Positions 56,131 to 64,000 of a DNA stretch of 64,000 nt are shown in pieces. The position numbers and the translations under genes are program-made. The DNA lies in NCBI RefSeq assembly GCF_900101905.1, contig NZ_FNAJ01000006.1, positions 62,001 through 126,000 of the forward strand. Direction: 5' to 3'. The notes below the pieces were generated by a model. It was given only the letters and a program-made list of their open reading frames with translations, did not search any database and was not told the DNA's origin. The stretch's first letter is position 1; every line of letters starts with the position of its first letter. The stretch comes from Myxococcus virescens (GTDB lineage Bacteria; Myxococcota; Myxococcia; Myxococcales; Myxococcaceae).

Positions 56131-57567
56131 ATGAACCGCTCACTGCTGCTGGTCGCCGCGACGGGAGTGCTCGCCGTGGGCGCGCTCCTGCTGGGCACGC
56201 CGCCCACGCCGCCCGGACCGCCCCCTCCCGCCGTCACGGACACCAGCCACACGGTGCGGCGCCCGGAGGACCCGCCCGCCACGCGGACGCTGGCGCTGGT
56301 GACGTCCAAGCCGGAGGACGGCGCCCTGCACATGACAGGCAAGCTGTCCGGCGCGTACGTACAGACGGGGCCCAGCGAGGCCTTCGCGTGGCTGGAGCTG
56401 AAGGCGCGCCCCGCGGAGGCCGGCCAGCGGGTGCCCGTCAGCCTGGCGCTGGTGCTGGACCGCTCCGGCTCCATGAACGGCCAGAAGCTGGCCGACGCCC
56501 GGCGCGCCGCCACGGAGCTGGTGCAGCGCCTGACGCCCGAGGACCGGCTCGCCTTCATCGACTACGGCACCGACGTGCGGGTGCAACCCAGCCAGCGGAT
56601 GACGGAGGAGGCGCGCGCGGAGCTGCTGACCCTCATCGCCGGGCTGCAGGATGACGGCAGCACCAACATCAGCGGCGCGCTCGACGCCGCGGCCAACGCC
56701 CTGCGGCCCCACATGCGCGAGTACCGCGTCAGCCGCGCCATCCTGCTGAGCGACGGCCAGCCCACCACGGGCCTCCTGTCCGAAGCGGGCCTGCTGAACC
56801 AGGTCCACCGGCTGCGCCGCGACGGCATCACCGTCAGCGCGCTGGGCGTGGGCCGGGACTATCAGGAGACGCTGATGCGCGGCATGGCCGAGCAGGGGGG
56901 CGGCTTCTCCGGCTTCATCGACGACTCGGCGCGACTGGCGGAGGTCTTCTCCCGCGAGCTGGACCAGGCGACCAGCACCGTGGCGCGAATGGTGGAGCTG
57001 CGGCTGGACGTCCCGCCCGAAGTGCAGGACGTGGAGGTCATGGGCATGGCGTCCTTCCGCGAGGGCAACGTGCTGAAGGTGCCGCTGTACGACATGGCCA
57101 GCGCCCAGACGGTGCGCGTCATGGCGAAGCTGACGCTGAACACCCCGCGGAGCGCCGGCGCGCTCGCGCTGCTGAACGCCCGGGTGCACTACGTCGACGT
57201 GGCGCGTGACCTGCCGGCGGAGACGGCGCTGCAGCTCACCGCGGAGGTGACGAGCGACCTGGACCTCGTGCGCGAGCACCTGGACAAGGAGGTGCGCGTC
57301 CACGCGACCCGGGCGTTGGGCACCCAGCACATGGTGGCTGCCGCGGAGGAGATGAAGCGCGGCAACAAGGCGAAGGCCCGTAGCCTGCTGGACAACGCCC
57401 GGACCATTTTCGGCTCCTCCGCGGCCGCGCTGTCCGGGGAGCTTGCGGACGTGAACCGCTCCCAGGCAGCCTTGGCGGGCGCGTCCAGCGCGGAGGAGGC
57501 GCAGGCCGAGTCGCGCAACCTCCTCAAGAAGTCCATCAAGAACTTCGGCCAGAACAATACGTACTAG
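56131..57567 (+). CDS. VWA-domain protein
   Basis: A 478-residue protein with an N-terminal membrane anchor or signal (MNRSLLLVAATGVLAVGALL) and a Pro-rich stretch. The von Willebrand factor A domain (about 100-290) has MIDAS residues D110-x-S112-x-S114 in D-R-S-G-S-M and later D-G-S-T-N and D-G-Q-P-T motifs, so it can bind a divalent metal and a ligand. The C-terminal 180 residues are beta-rich then helical. GAGG before the ATG supports the start. It precedes a membrane/coiled-coil protein gene by 18 bases, so they form an operon; the shared role is unknown. Confidence 0.9.
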   Translation: MNRSLLLVAATGVLAVGALLLGTPPTPPGPPPPAVTDTSHTVRRPEDPPATRTLALVTSKPEDGALHMTGKLSGAYVQTGPSEAFAWLELKARPAEAGQRVPVSLALVLDRSGSMNGQKLADARRAATELVQRLTPEDRLAFIDYGTDVRVQPSQRMTEEARAELLTLIAGLQDDGSTNISGALDAAANALRPHMREYRVSRAILLSDGQPTTGLLSEAGLLNQVHRLRRDGITVSALGVGRDYQETLMRGMAEQGGGFSGFIDDSARLAEVFSRELDQATSTVARMVELRLDVPPEVQDVEVMGMASFREGNVLKVPLYDMASAQTVRVMAKLTLNTPRSAGALALLNARVHYVDVARDLPAETALQLTAEVTSDLDLVREHLDKEVRVHATRALGTQHMVAAAEEMKRGNKAKARSLLDNARTIFGSSAAALSGELADVNRSQAALAGASSAEEAQAESRNLLKKSIKNFGQNNTY

Positions 57568-57585
57568 CAGCAGGACGGTGAACCC

Positions 57586-58689
57586 ATGGCCCTCTCCGTG
57601 CAGTACTTCCACCGCGAGGAGTTCGAGACCCGCACGCTTCGCGCGTTGGGAGGTGCCGCCTGCATGGGCCTGGTCGCGGGGGCCGTCCCGGACCTGCACC
57701 TGACACCGGAGTACCTCGCCATCGTGGCCGCGGCGCAGGCGTGCGTGAAGCCCACCGGGGTCCACCCCCTGGCGCTGCGCCTGGCGCTGACGGTGCTGCC
57801 CGCCCTGCCCTACTTCTTCCGGGCCCCGGAGCCGTTGCCCGTGAGCCTCGCGGGCGCGCTCGCCGCGGCGCTGGTGGCCTGGCTGGGCCATGGACGGGAG
57901 CAGCCGGGACAACCCGCCGCGGTGGCCACCAGCGCCGCCGCCGCGGGCGTGCTCGTGCCGCTGGGCCTCTACGTCCAACAGGTGCTGGAGGCGCGCTTCC
58001 TGGGGAGCGACGGCCTGCTGTCGACGCTGGTGGGCTTCCTCGTCGTGGGCCTCTTCTGGAGCATCGGCACGCTGCCGGCCCACCTCCGCGTGGAGCTGGA
58101 CGCGGTGGAGGCGCGGGGCCGCCAGTTGCAGGACGCGCTCAAGGGCGACTCGCACACCCTGGCCACGCGGGCCCTGGCCCTCTACCGCCAGTGCAAGGAC
58201 GTGGTGACGAAGATGCCGCCCAGCACCGGGCGCACGGAGCTGCTGGGCGTGCTGGAGAAGATGACGGGCGACAGCTTCTCACTGGCGGAGGTCCACTTCG
58301 GGCTGGAGGCGCAGCTCGGCTCCGTGGTGGCCAACGACGTGGACGCCCAGGTGCGCGAGCTGCGGGAGCGCGCCGCGGCCACGCAGGACGCGGTGGCCCG
58401 TCGGCAGTTGGAGCTGGCCGCGTCCTCGCTGGGTGAGGAGCTCAACCACCTGGACGTGCTGGCCCGCCGCAAGGAGCGGCTGCTGGCCCAGCTCCACGCG
58501 CAGGTGGCGCTGCTGGAGCGGGCCCGGGTCTCCTTCATCGGAGTGCAGGGCAACGAGCTGGGTGCCAAGGGCGCGCAGGCCGCGGACCTGGCGCGCAAGC
58601 TGAAGCAACTGGGAGAGCCCTCCTCCAGCGTGGGGCCCGACGACGTCGCCTCCGTGGCCGCGCCGCCCCCCACGCGCGTCGCCCCCTGA
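57586..58689 (+). CDS. membrane protein with C-terminal coiled coil
   Basis: A 367-residue protein, not recognised. Residues about 15-160 contain five or six membrane helices; the rest (about 165-345) is a long charged helical region with heptad repeats, such as L-R-V-E-L-D-A-V-E-A-R-G-R-Q-L and E-E-L-N-H-L-D-V-L-A-R-R-K-E-R-L, probably cytoplasmic. It lies 18 bases after the VWA gene and is probably its partner in the membrane. It converges on a small basic protein gene. Confidence 0.8.
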   Translation: MALSVQYFHREEFETRTLRALGGAACMGLVAGAVPDLHLTPEYLAIVAAAQACVKPTGVHPLALRLALTVLPALPYFFRAPEPLPVSLAGALAAALVAWLGHGREQPGQPAAVATSAAAAGVLVPLGLYVQQVLEARFLGSDGLLSTLVGFLVVGLFWSIGTLPAHLRVELDAVEARGRQLQDALKGDSHTLATRALALYRQCKDVVTKMPPSTGRTELLGVLEKMTGDSFSLAEVHFGLEAQLGSVVANDVDAQVRELRERAAATQDAVARRQLELAASSLGEELNHLDVLARRKERLLAQLHAQVALLERARVSFIGVQGNELGAKGAQAADLARKLKQLGEPSSSVGPDDVASVAAPPPTRVAP

Positions 58690-58697
58690 ACGACGCG

Positions 58698-59024
58698 CTA
58701 CTTCTTCCGGGACGCCCGGGTGGCGCGCTTGCGCCGCGGCGGGGGCGTGTGGCTCACCGGCGGCGCGTGCAGTTGATCCGCGATGCGCTGTTCAATGGCC
58801 TCGCGGGTGCTGCGGGCCTGGACCAGTGCCGCCTCGATTTCCTCACGCACGCGCGCCGCCTGCTCCTCCGCCGTGGCCCGGTACTCTGACGCCGTGCGGC
58901 GCAGGGCGATGCTGCCCCGGTCTGGCCCGGCATTCCGTTCACCAGTGCGCACTGCCTTGGGAGTCGGTGTCCTGCGCCTGCGGACCTTCGTCCTGGGTGT
59001 CTGCTGTCCTTCGTGCTCCGCCAT
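58698..59024 (-). CDS. small basic protein
   Basis: A 108-residue protein with Arg/Lys-rich ends (KVRRRRTPTPKAVRTGERNA at the front, RRKRATRASRKK at the end) and a helical middle with many Ala, Glu and Arg (about 45-85). It has no membrane segment and may bind nucleic acid; no family was recognised. ATG 59024 follows GGGAGG six bases upstream; the longer frame starting at 59045 lacks such a site. Stop codons of this gene and the preceding membrane protein gene are eight bases apart. Confidence 0.65.
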   Translation of the reverse strand: MAEHEGQQTPRTKVRRRRTPTPKAVRTGERNAGPDRGSIALRRTASEYRATAEEQAARVREEIEAALVQARSTREAIEQRIADQLHAPPVSHTPPPRRKRATRASRKK

Positions 59025-59322
59025 CCGCGCCTCCCGGAAAGTCATCCTGGCCTCCAGGAAAGTGGGCTGCTATCGGACGCGAAGGAAGCCCGTGCCTGGG
59101 CCGGCTTCTGGGCAGGCAGGCAACACACCGCCTGTTCATTCAGCAGGGTTGCTTCTCACCTGCTCCAGCAAAACGCTATGGGGCGCCCTTCAGGATGCGG
59201 CAATTTCAAGGGCCCCTGGTACTGACAGCACCGCCGTAAGCCCCGTGGCCGGCGGGTACGGCGCGCACACACTCCTGCTTCGTCTGCCTCCCTGGGGGGC
59301 AGCGGCTCCCTGCGAGGATACC

Positions 59323-60138
59323 GTGGCAGTCAGCGCACCCTTTTCGTTCCTGAAGAACCGCAAGCACAACCTGGACCGGATGACGCTGGGCGACCTCATC
59401 TACTCGTTCTTCACCTACTACGCGGTGGTGGCCTACATCACCGTGGGCATCATCAGCCTGGTCCTGGCCGTGAAGTGGTTCGAGAACCCGCTGCGCATGC
59501 TGCTGGCGATGCTCGCCGCGAGCGTGGCGTTCCCCTTCGGCTGGTACCTGGTGCACAAGCACATCCTGCACAGCCGATTCCTCTACAAGTCACCGCTCAC
59601 CGCGGCGACGTGGAAGCGCATCCACTTCGACCACCACCAGGACCCGAACGACCTGCGCGTGCTCTTCGGCGCGCTGGCCAACGTGCTCCCCACCGTGGGC
59701 GGCGTGATTGCCCCCATTGGCTATCTCATCGGCGGCAAGGCGGGCGCCGCCGCCGCGCTGGGCTGGGCCATGGTGATTACGTGCTTTTATGAGTTCTGCC
59801 ACTGCATCCAGCACCTGAACTACACGCCCAAGTCCCAGTTCCTGAAGGACATCAAGCGGCTGCACCTGTCGCACCACTTCCACAACGAGCAGGGCAACTA
59901 CGGCATCACCAACTACTTCTGGGACCGCCTCTTCGGGACCTTCTACGAGAAGTCGGGTGACAAGCCCAAGAGCCCCACCGTCTTCAACCTGGGCTACACG
60001 GCCGAGGAGGCCCAGCGGTATCCCTGGGTGGACCGGCTCTCCGGCGGCACCCGCGGTGACGGCCACCCGCGCCGCTTCTGGGAGAACCAGGCCGCCGCCC
60101 AGACGCCGCCGGAGCCCGCGACGCGACAGGAAAGCTGA
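59323..60138 (+). CDS. fatty acid hydroxylase / sterol desaturase family protein
   Basis: A 271-residue integral membrane di-iron enzyme. The His motifs of the family are H78-K-H80-I-L-H83, H101-F-D-H104-H105, H160-C-I-Q-H164 and H181-L-S-H184-H185-F-H187, with several membrane helices around them. It should hydroxylate or desaturate a lipid, sterol or carotenoid acyl chain using oxygen. GTG 59323 is chosen because GAGG precedes it; the longer frame to 58783 is antisense to another gene. A factor-independent terminator follows. Confidence 0.9.
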   Translation: MAVSAPFSFLKNRKHNLDRMTLGDLIYSFFTYYAVVAYITVGIISLVLAVKWFENPLRMLLAMLAASVAFPFGWYLVHKHILHSRFLYKSPLTAATWKRIHFDHHQDPNDLRVLFGALANVLPTVGGVIAPIGYLIGGKAGAAAALGWAMVITCFYEFCHCIQHLNYTPKSQFLKDIKRLHLSHHFHNEQGNYGITNYFWDRLFGTFYEKSGDKPKSPTVFNLGYTAEEAQRYPWVDRLSGGTRGDGHPRRFWENQAAAQTPPEPATRQES

Positions 60139-60164
60139 CGGCCAGGCACCCGCCTGAATCCCCC

Positions 60165-60199
60165 AAGCCCCCTCCCTCACCCAGAGGCTGGGGGCTTTT
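60165..60199 (+). terminator. rho-independent terminator
   Basis: AAGCCCCC and GGGGGCTT form an 8-base stem with a 17-base loop, followed by TT, 26 bases past the hydroxylase stop. It insulates the next locus. Confidence 0.65.
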
Positions 60200-60212
60200 G
60201 ACGGACCGCATC

Positions 60213-60250
60213 TACGAAGGGCTTCGTTGACATCTACGAACCCATTCGTA
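60213..60250 (+). promoter_or_regulatory. two operator dyads for the BlaI-type repressor
   Basis: TACGAAGGGCTTCGTT (60213-60228) and TACGAACCCATTCGTA (60235-60250) share the form TACGAA-N4-TTCGTA, the second being perfect. Their centres are 22 bases apart, about two helical turns, which allows two dimers on one face. The second lies inside the -35/-10 spacer and the first touches the -35, so a bound repressor would block RNA polymerase. That fits autorepression by the BlaI-type protein encoded next; known BlaI operators use TACA/TGTA half-sites, so this would be a variant. Confidence 0.7.
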
Positions 60251-60254
60251 ATAT
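60227..60254 (+). promoter_or_regulatory. consensus sigma-70 promoter for the BlaI-M56 operon
   Basis: TTGACA (60227-60232), a 16-base spacer and TAATAT (60249-60254). It is the best -35/-10 pair seen in the window and lies 35 bases before the repressor start codon, interlocked with two operator dyads. Confidence 0.75.
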
Positions 60255-60288
60255 AGGTCCAGGCAATCGAGTCACGGAAGGAAGCATC

Positions 60289-60684
60289 ATGAGTGAGACG
60301 AAGCTGCCGCGTCCCACGGATGGGGAGCTGGCCATCCTGCGGGTCCTCTGGGCGCGCGGCGACAGCACGGTGCGCGAGGTGCACGAAGCCCTCACCCGCG
60401 ACGAGCCGGAGGGCACCGGGTACACGACGGTGCTGAAGCTGATGCAAATCATGACGGAGAAGGGGTTGGTGGAGCGTGACGAGTCCCAGCGCGCGCACGT
60501 GTACCGGCCCCGGGCCACGGAGCAGCGCACCCAGCGGCAGCTGGTGACGGACCTGGTGGACCGCGCCTTCGGTGGCTCTCCGGCGCGGCTGGCGATGCAG
60601 GCCTTGTCGTCGAAGAAGACGCGTCCCGAGGAACTGGCGGAGCTGCGCCGGCTGCTCGACACCCTGGAAGGAGGCGAGGAATGA
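60289..60684 (+). CDS. BlaI/MecI-family transcriptional repressor
   Basis: A 131-residue winged-helix repressor (residues about 8-80: LPRPTDGELAILRVLWARGD, then S-T-V-R-E-V-H-E-A-L ... Y-T-T-V-L-K-L-M-Q-I-M-T-E-K-G-L-V) with a short C-terminal dimerisation helix. BlaI-type repressors are cut by a partner M56 protease. Here the protease gene overlaps this stop (ATGA), and twin dyads sit on the promoter. It probably represses its own operon and perhaps the exported-protein gene after it. The family's usual beta-lactamase is absent here. Confidence 0.95.
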   Translation: MSETKLPRPTDGELAILRVLWARGDSTVREVHEALTRDEPEGTGYTTVLKLMQIMTEKGLVERDESQRAHVYRPRATEQRTQRQLVTDLVDRAFGGSPARLAMQALSSKKTRPEELAELRRLLDTLEGGEE

Positions 60685-62813
60685 GCCGGCTGCTGATGGA
60701 GTCCCTGGGGTGGGCGCTGCTGCACTCGCTCTGGCAGGGCACGCTGGTGGCGCTGACGCTGGCGGTGGCGCTCGTCACGGTGGGGCGGCGCGCGGCGCAT
60801 GCGCGTTACGCGCTGGCCTGTGGGGCGCTGGTGCTCGCGCTCGCGTTGCCGGTGGCCTCCGGGTGGAAGCACTTCCACGGCGCGCCCGCGCGAGTGGCGG
60901 TGGACACCTCCGTGCCGCGCGCGCAGTCCCTGCCCTCGGCGCAGGGAGCGCGGGGCCTGGAGGAGACGGTGACGCAGGTGGCGCGGTCCGCCTGGCGAGT
61001 GGCGCCCGGCGCGGCGACGCCCGCATGGATTGACGCGGACATGGCCGAGGACGGCGCCGCGAGCGGCTTCGAGAGCACGCTGCTGACGGGCCTGGGCTCT
61101 TTCCTGGTCATGGCCGGCCTGCTGCTGCAACGCGCGCTGTCCCAGGTGGAAGCGCACCTGCACTGGCTGGTGTTGGCGTGGGTGGCGGGCGTGGGCCTGT
61201 CCTCCGGGCGGATGGCGGCGGAGTGGATGAAGCTGCGCCGGATGGCGGACCGGGCCCTGCCCGCGCCCGAGGCGTGGCAGGAGCGGCTGGACGCCCTGTC
61301 GCGACGCCTGGGCCTGCGCCGCGCGGTGCGGCTGCTCCAGTCCTCCGACGTGGACGTGCCCGCCGCGGTGGGCTGGCTGTCGCCCGTGGTGCTCCTGCCC
61401 GTGTCCACCCTGGCGGGCCTTCCTGCTCGGCAGCTGGAGATGGTGCTGGCCCATGAGCTGGCCCACATCCGCCGTCATGACTTCGCGGTGAACCTGGCGC
61501 AGGTGCTGGTGGAGACGCTGCTCTTCTTCCACCCGGCGGTCCGCTGGATTTCCCACGTCATCCGCGTCGAGCGGGAGCACTGCTGCGACGACGTCGCGGT
61601 GGCCGCCAGCGGCAACTCCGTCTCCTACGCCCGGGCGCTGACGGCGCTCGAGACGCTCCGCGTGCTGCCGGGAGCGCCGAGCCCCGCCATGTCCGCGCTG
61701 GGCGGCTCGTTGCCGGAGCGCGTGCGGCGGCTCATCACCCTGCCCACGTCGCGCTGCGCCTCGCGCTGGGCGGCGGGTGCCTCCGTGCTCACCCTGGTCA
61801 GCAGCCTGGCCGTGGCCGCGCCGCTGACGTCGCTCCTGCTGGGACAGACGGACGCCGCGCCGCAACCGGGCGACGAGCCCGTCCTCAGCCAGCCTCCGCC
61901 CATCCCGGCGCTCTCGCTCGCCCCGTCGACGCCGCCCGCGCCCACACCCGTGGCACCGCCCGCGCCCCCGGCGCCTCCCGCTCCTCCGGCCAGTGTCGCG
62001 GCCGTGGCGCTCCAGTCAGCCCCGGGCCCCACCCCGCCACCTGCGCCTCCGGCGCGGAGCCTGGGCTCGCGCGCCCAGCGTGAGTTGGACCAGCAGACGC
62101 GGGTCGGCGCGGGGCAGCAGCTCTCCGTGGCGCAGCTCATCGCGCTCAAGAACGCGGGCATCACCCCGGAGCGCGTGCAGCAACTGACGGCCATGGGCTA
62201 CACGCCGACCGTCTCCAACCTCGTGAGGATGAGCCACGCTGGCATCACCCCCGACTACGTCCAGGACATGAACACGCGCTTCGGCCGGAAGCTGGAAGCG
62301 AACGAACTGACGCGCCTGCGGCACCTGGGCGTCACGCCCGAGTACATCCAGTCCCTCAAGTCCGCGGGCTTCAACGTCGATGACCCGAAGGCCCTGTCCC
62401 ACGCGCGCGCCGTCGGCGTGGACGAGGACTTCGTCCGTGGCCTCAAGGACGCTGGCTACACCGGCATGTCGCTGGAGGAGCTCGCCCACCTGCGCGCCGT
62501 GGGCGTGAACCCCGAGTACATCCGGGAGATGAACAAGCACGGCCTGTCGAAGCTGAAGGCCCGGGAGCTGATGCAGCTTCGCGCCGTGGGCGTGGACCCG
62601 GGCTGGCTCGCCAGCATTCGCAAGGCGGGCGTGCAGACGATGGATACGAAGGAGCTCCAGCGGCTGCGCGCCACCGGCGTGGACGCCCACTTCCTGGGTG
62701 AGCTCCACAACGCAGGCCTGAAGGACCTCTCCGTCGACGAACTGGTGCGGCTGCGCACCGGCGGCGTGGACGCGGACTTCATCCGGAAGATGCGCGGCAC
62801 CGGCTCGAAGTAA
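60681..62813 (+). CDS. M56 family BlaR1-like peptidase with 29-residue repeats
   Basis: A 710-residue membrane protease-sensor. Residues 1-60 and 130-185 hold membrane helices; the M56 gluzincin site is H258-E-L-A-H262, with E299 in R-E-H-C-C-D as third ligand; another helix lies at about 367-388. A Pro-rich linker (about 405-460) leads to a C-terminal region, in place of the penicillin-binding sensor of BlaR1, made of eight 29-residue repeats (units begin at 485, 514, 543, 572, 601, 630, 659 and 688; consensus L-x-x-L-R-x-x-G-V-x-P-x-Y-I). By analogy it senses an external cue with the repeats and cleaves the BlaI-like repressor. Confidence 0.93.
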   Translation: MSRLLMESLGWALLHSLWQGTLVALTLAVALVTVGRRAAHARYALACGALVLALALPVASGWKHFHGAPARVAVDTSVPRAQSLPSAQGARGLEETVTQVARSAWRVAPGAATPAWIDADMAEDGAASGFESTLLTGLGSFLVMAGLLLQRALSQVEAHLHWLVLAWVAGVGLSSGRMAAEWMKLRRMADRALPAPEAWQERLDALSRRLGLRRAVRLLQSSDVDVPAAVGWLSPVVLLPVSTLAGLPARQLEMVLAHELAHIRRHDFAVNLAQVLVETLLFFHPAVRWISHVIRVEREHCCDDVAVAASGNSVSYARALTALETLRVLPGAPSPAMSALGGSLPERVRRLITLPTSRCASRWAAGASVLTLVSSLAVAAPLTSLLLGQTDAAPQPGDEPVLSQPPPIPALSLAPSTPPAPTPVAPPAPPAPPAPPASVAAVALQSAPGPTPPPAPPARSLGSRAQRELDQQTRVGAGQQLSVAQLIALKNAGITPERVQQLTAMGYTPTVSNLVRMSHAGITPDYVQDMNTRFGRKLEANELTRLRHLGVTPEYIQSLKSAGFNVDDPKALSHARAVGVDEDFVRGLKDAGYTGMSLEELAHLRAVGVNPEYIREMNKHGLSKLKARELMQLRAVGVDPGWLASIRKAGVQTMDTKELQRLRATGVDAHFLGELHNAGLKDLSVDELVRLRTGGVDADFIRKMRGTGSK
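62133..62810 (+). repeat. eight 87-base in-frame repeats in the M56 protein
   Basis: Codons 485-707 encode eight head-to-tail units of exactly 29 residues; the last is cut short by the stop. The units are diverged at DNA level but keep G-V/I, a following Pro or Asp, and Y/F-I/V positions, so the array is old compared with that in the next gene. Confidence 0.9.
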
Positions 62814-62922
62814 GCCGTTCGTCCCGCGCCCCATCACCCAACACGTCTCGATTGCCCCCCGCTCGGCGCGCGTCCCATCCGACGCGCGCCGCACGGGAGG
62901 CGTCTACCCAAAGGAGCCCACC

Positions 62923-63900
62923 ATGCGTCTCATGTCGTCACGCCTGTCCCTCGTGGCCCTGTTGTTGATGGCCACCTCCGCCGTCGCGGCCTCTTCCACC
63001 TTCGAGCCTCGCGGCACCTGGTCGGCCTCGCCCAAGAGCAGCGACCCCTCCACCCTGAACCTCCAGCTCCACCAAGGCCCGCACCGCAACATGGGCTTCA
63101 CGGAACCCCTGGCGTCCTTCCAGGGACTGTCCACCACGGACGGCGCCACCACCTTCACCCTGCCGCGCGAGGCCGGCACCTTCCGCTTCGAAGGCCAGTT
63201 CCAGGACGGCCAGGGCGCGGGCCACTACCGCTTCGATGCCAGCAACGACTTCCTCAAGAAGATGGCCACGCTGGGCTACTCGGACATCACGCCCGAGGTG
63301 CAGTTCCAGCTGGCGGCGACCAACGTCACGACGGCCCGCATCCAGGCCCTGGCCGCGCTGGGCTACAAGCAGCTCAGCACGGAGGAGCTCATCCAGGTGG
63401 GCATCTTCGGCGTGACGCCCGAGTACGCGCGCGGCCTGTCCGACGCGGGCTACTCCGGGCTGTCGTTCAAGGAACTGGTCGAGGGCCGCATCCACCGCGT
63501 CACGCCCCAGCGCGTGAAGGAGTTCTCCAGCGTCGGCTTCGCGAAGCTGCCCTGGAATCAGCTGACGGCCATGAGCATCCACGGCGTCACGCCCGACTTC
63601 GTGAAGCAGATGCGCGAGCTGGGCTTCCAGGGCACGGACGCGGATGACGTCATCGCCTTCCGCATCCACCGCGTCACGCCCGACTTCGTGAAGCAGATGC
63701 GCGAGCTGGGCTTCAAGGACCTCACCCAGGACCAGATTCTGGCCTTCCGCATCCACGGCGTCACGCCCGACTTCGTGAAGCAGATGCGCGAGGCGGGCTA
63801 CCCCAACGTCACTCCGGACGAGCTGGTGGCCCTGCGCATCCACGGCATCGACCGCGTCTTCATCCGCGACATGTCGGGGACGGCGCCGAAGAAGAAGTGA
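62923..63900 (+). CDS. exported 29-residue-repeat protein
   Basis: A 325-residue protein with signal peptide (cleavage near A-V-A-A-S). Residues about 28-108 are a beta-rich domain with P-R-E-A-G-T-F-R-F-E-G and G-A-G-H-Y-R-F-D; residues 127-318 are six full plus at least one weaker 29-residue units of the same repeat as the M56 protein (starts at 127, 156, 185, 214, 243, 272, 301). It ends in a basic tail (A-P-K-K-K). It could be the ligand, decoy or modulator of the M56 sensor, or simply a co-regulated relative. AAAGGAG seven bases upstream supports the ATG. It follows the M56 gene by 109 bases without an obvious terminator. Confidence 0.88.
   Translation: MRLMSSRLSLVALLLMATSAVAASSTFEPRGTWSASPKSSDPSTLNLQLHQGPHRNMGFTEPLASFQGLSTTDGATTFTLPREAGTFRFEGQFQDGQGAGHYRFDASNDFLKKMATLGYSDITPEVQFQLAATNVTTARIQALAALGYKQLSTEELIQVGIFGVTPEYARGLSDAGYSGLSFKELVEGRIHRVTPQRVKEFSSVGFAKLPWNQLTAMSIHGVTPDFVKQMRELGFQGTDADDVIAFRIHRVTPDFVKQMRELGFKDLTQDQILAFRIHGVTPDFVKQMREAGYPNVTPDELVALRIHGIDRVFIRDMSGTAPKKK
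63301..63881 (+). repeat. 87-base in-frame repeats, nearly identical at DNA level
   Basis: Seven units of 29 codons. Three consecutive units share GTCACGCCCGACTTCGTGAA and the bases after it, at 63586, 63673 and 63760, exactly 87 bases apart. This is a recent or concerted expansion, in contrast to the diverged units in the M56 gene. Confidence 0.9.
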
Positions 63901-64000
63901 CGCCGGGCGCGGTCAACGTCCGCCGGTGAACGGCCGGCCCCGCTACCGGGATGCACGGAGCGCCACCCGGCCACATCTTCCCCGCGGGACGGTGGTGGTG

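Noticed and set aside
60681..62813. Beta-lactam sensing by the M56 protein
   Set aside because: No penicillin-binding Ser-x-x-Lys domain follows the M56 part; the C-terminus is made of 29-residue repeats, and no beta-lactamase gene is adjacent.
63901..64000. Start of another gene at the right edge
   Set aside because: No open frame with a ribosome site is visible in the last 100 bases; the stretch is too short to judge.

Overview
The DNA is very G+C rich with G/C at most third codon positions. It is crowded with large multidomain histidine kinases, lipoproteins with short N-terminal lipoboxes, ECF sigma factors and secreted hydrolases. This profile fits a myxobacterium, most likely Myxococcus or a close relative; the assignment is inferred from gene style, not from a marker comparison. 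No rRNA, tRNA, CRISPR array, insertion sequence or phage was recognised. The window looks like ordinary chromosome with a few decayed genes.

Layout. 1-6.6 kb: a DUF1990-DUF4126 fusion, an unknown protein, dnaN (no dnaA, recF or gyrB beside it), a small lipoprotein, and a coupled sigma factor / anti-sigma / outer-membrane protein operon. 6.9-11.8 kb: a four-gene operon with a stand-alone cobalamin-binding domain carrying the photoreceptor-type W-x9-EH motif, an unknown helical protein and two hybrid kinases. 11.9-19.4 kb: an XRE regulator, a chemoreceptor, an acyl-CoA ligase, a serine-hydrolase remnant, a quinone-oxidoreductase-like enzyme and a PhaZ7-like lipase. 19.4-26.5 kb: a six-gene minus-strand cluster (TetR, FabH-like protein lacking two of three catalytic residues, acyl-CoA ligase, lipoprotein, outer-membrane barrel, lipoprotein hydrolase). 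26.8-32.7 kb: a ketosynthase-like pseudogene, an Lrp regulator with an aminotransferase, an SDR and a lytic transglycosylase. 33-41 kb: a lipoprotein with five Cys/His-rich repeats and HAF repeats, a broken M91-type metallopeptidase, a large secreted protein with six D-x-D-x-D-G-type repeats, and a subtilase paired with a small protein. 41.7-48.6 kb: an Lgt paralogue, a methyltransferase, an ECF41 sigma factor with an FAD oxidoreductase, a hydrolase, an EamA transporter, a rhodanese and a Gre-like factor. 48.6-56 kb: three large sensor kinases. 56-60 kb: a VWA protein, a membrane/coiled-coil protein, a basic protein and a fatty acid hydroxylase.

60.2-63.9 kb: the most interesting locus. A BlaI-type repressor gene is preceded by a consensus promoter overlapped by two identical-type dyads. 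It overlaps a BlaR1-type M56 peptidase gene whose C-terminal region, in place of a penicillin-binding sensor, is eight 29-residue repeats. The next gene encodes an exported protein built from the same 29-residue repeat. This looks like a self-contained repressor / protease sensor / exported partner system of unknown stimulus.
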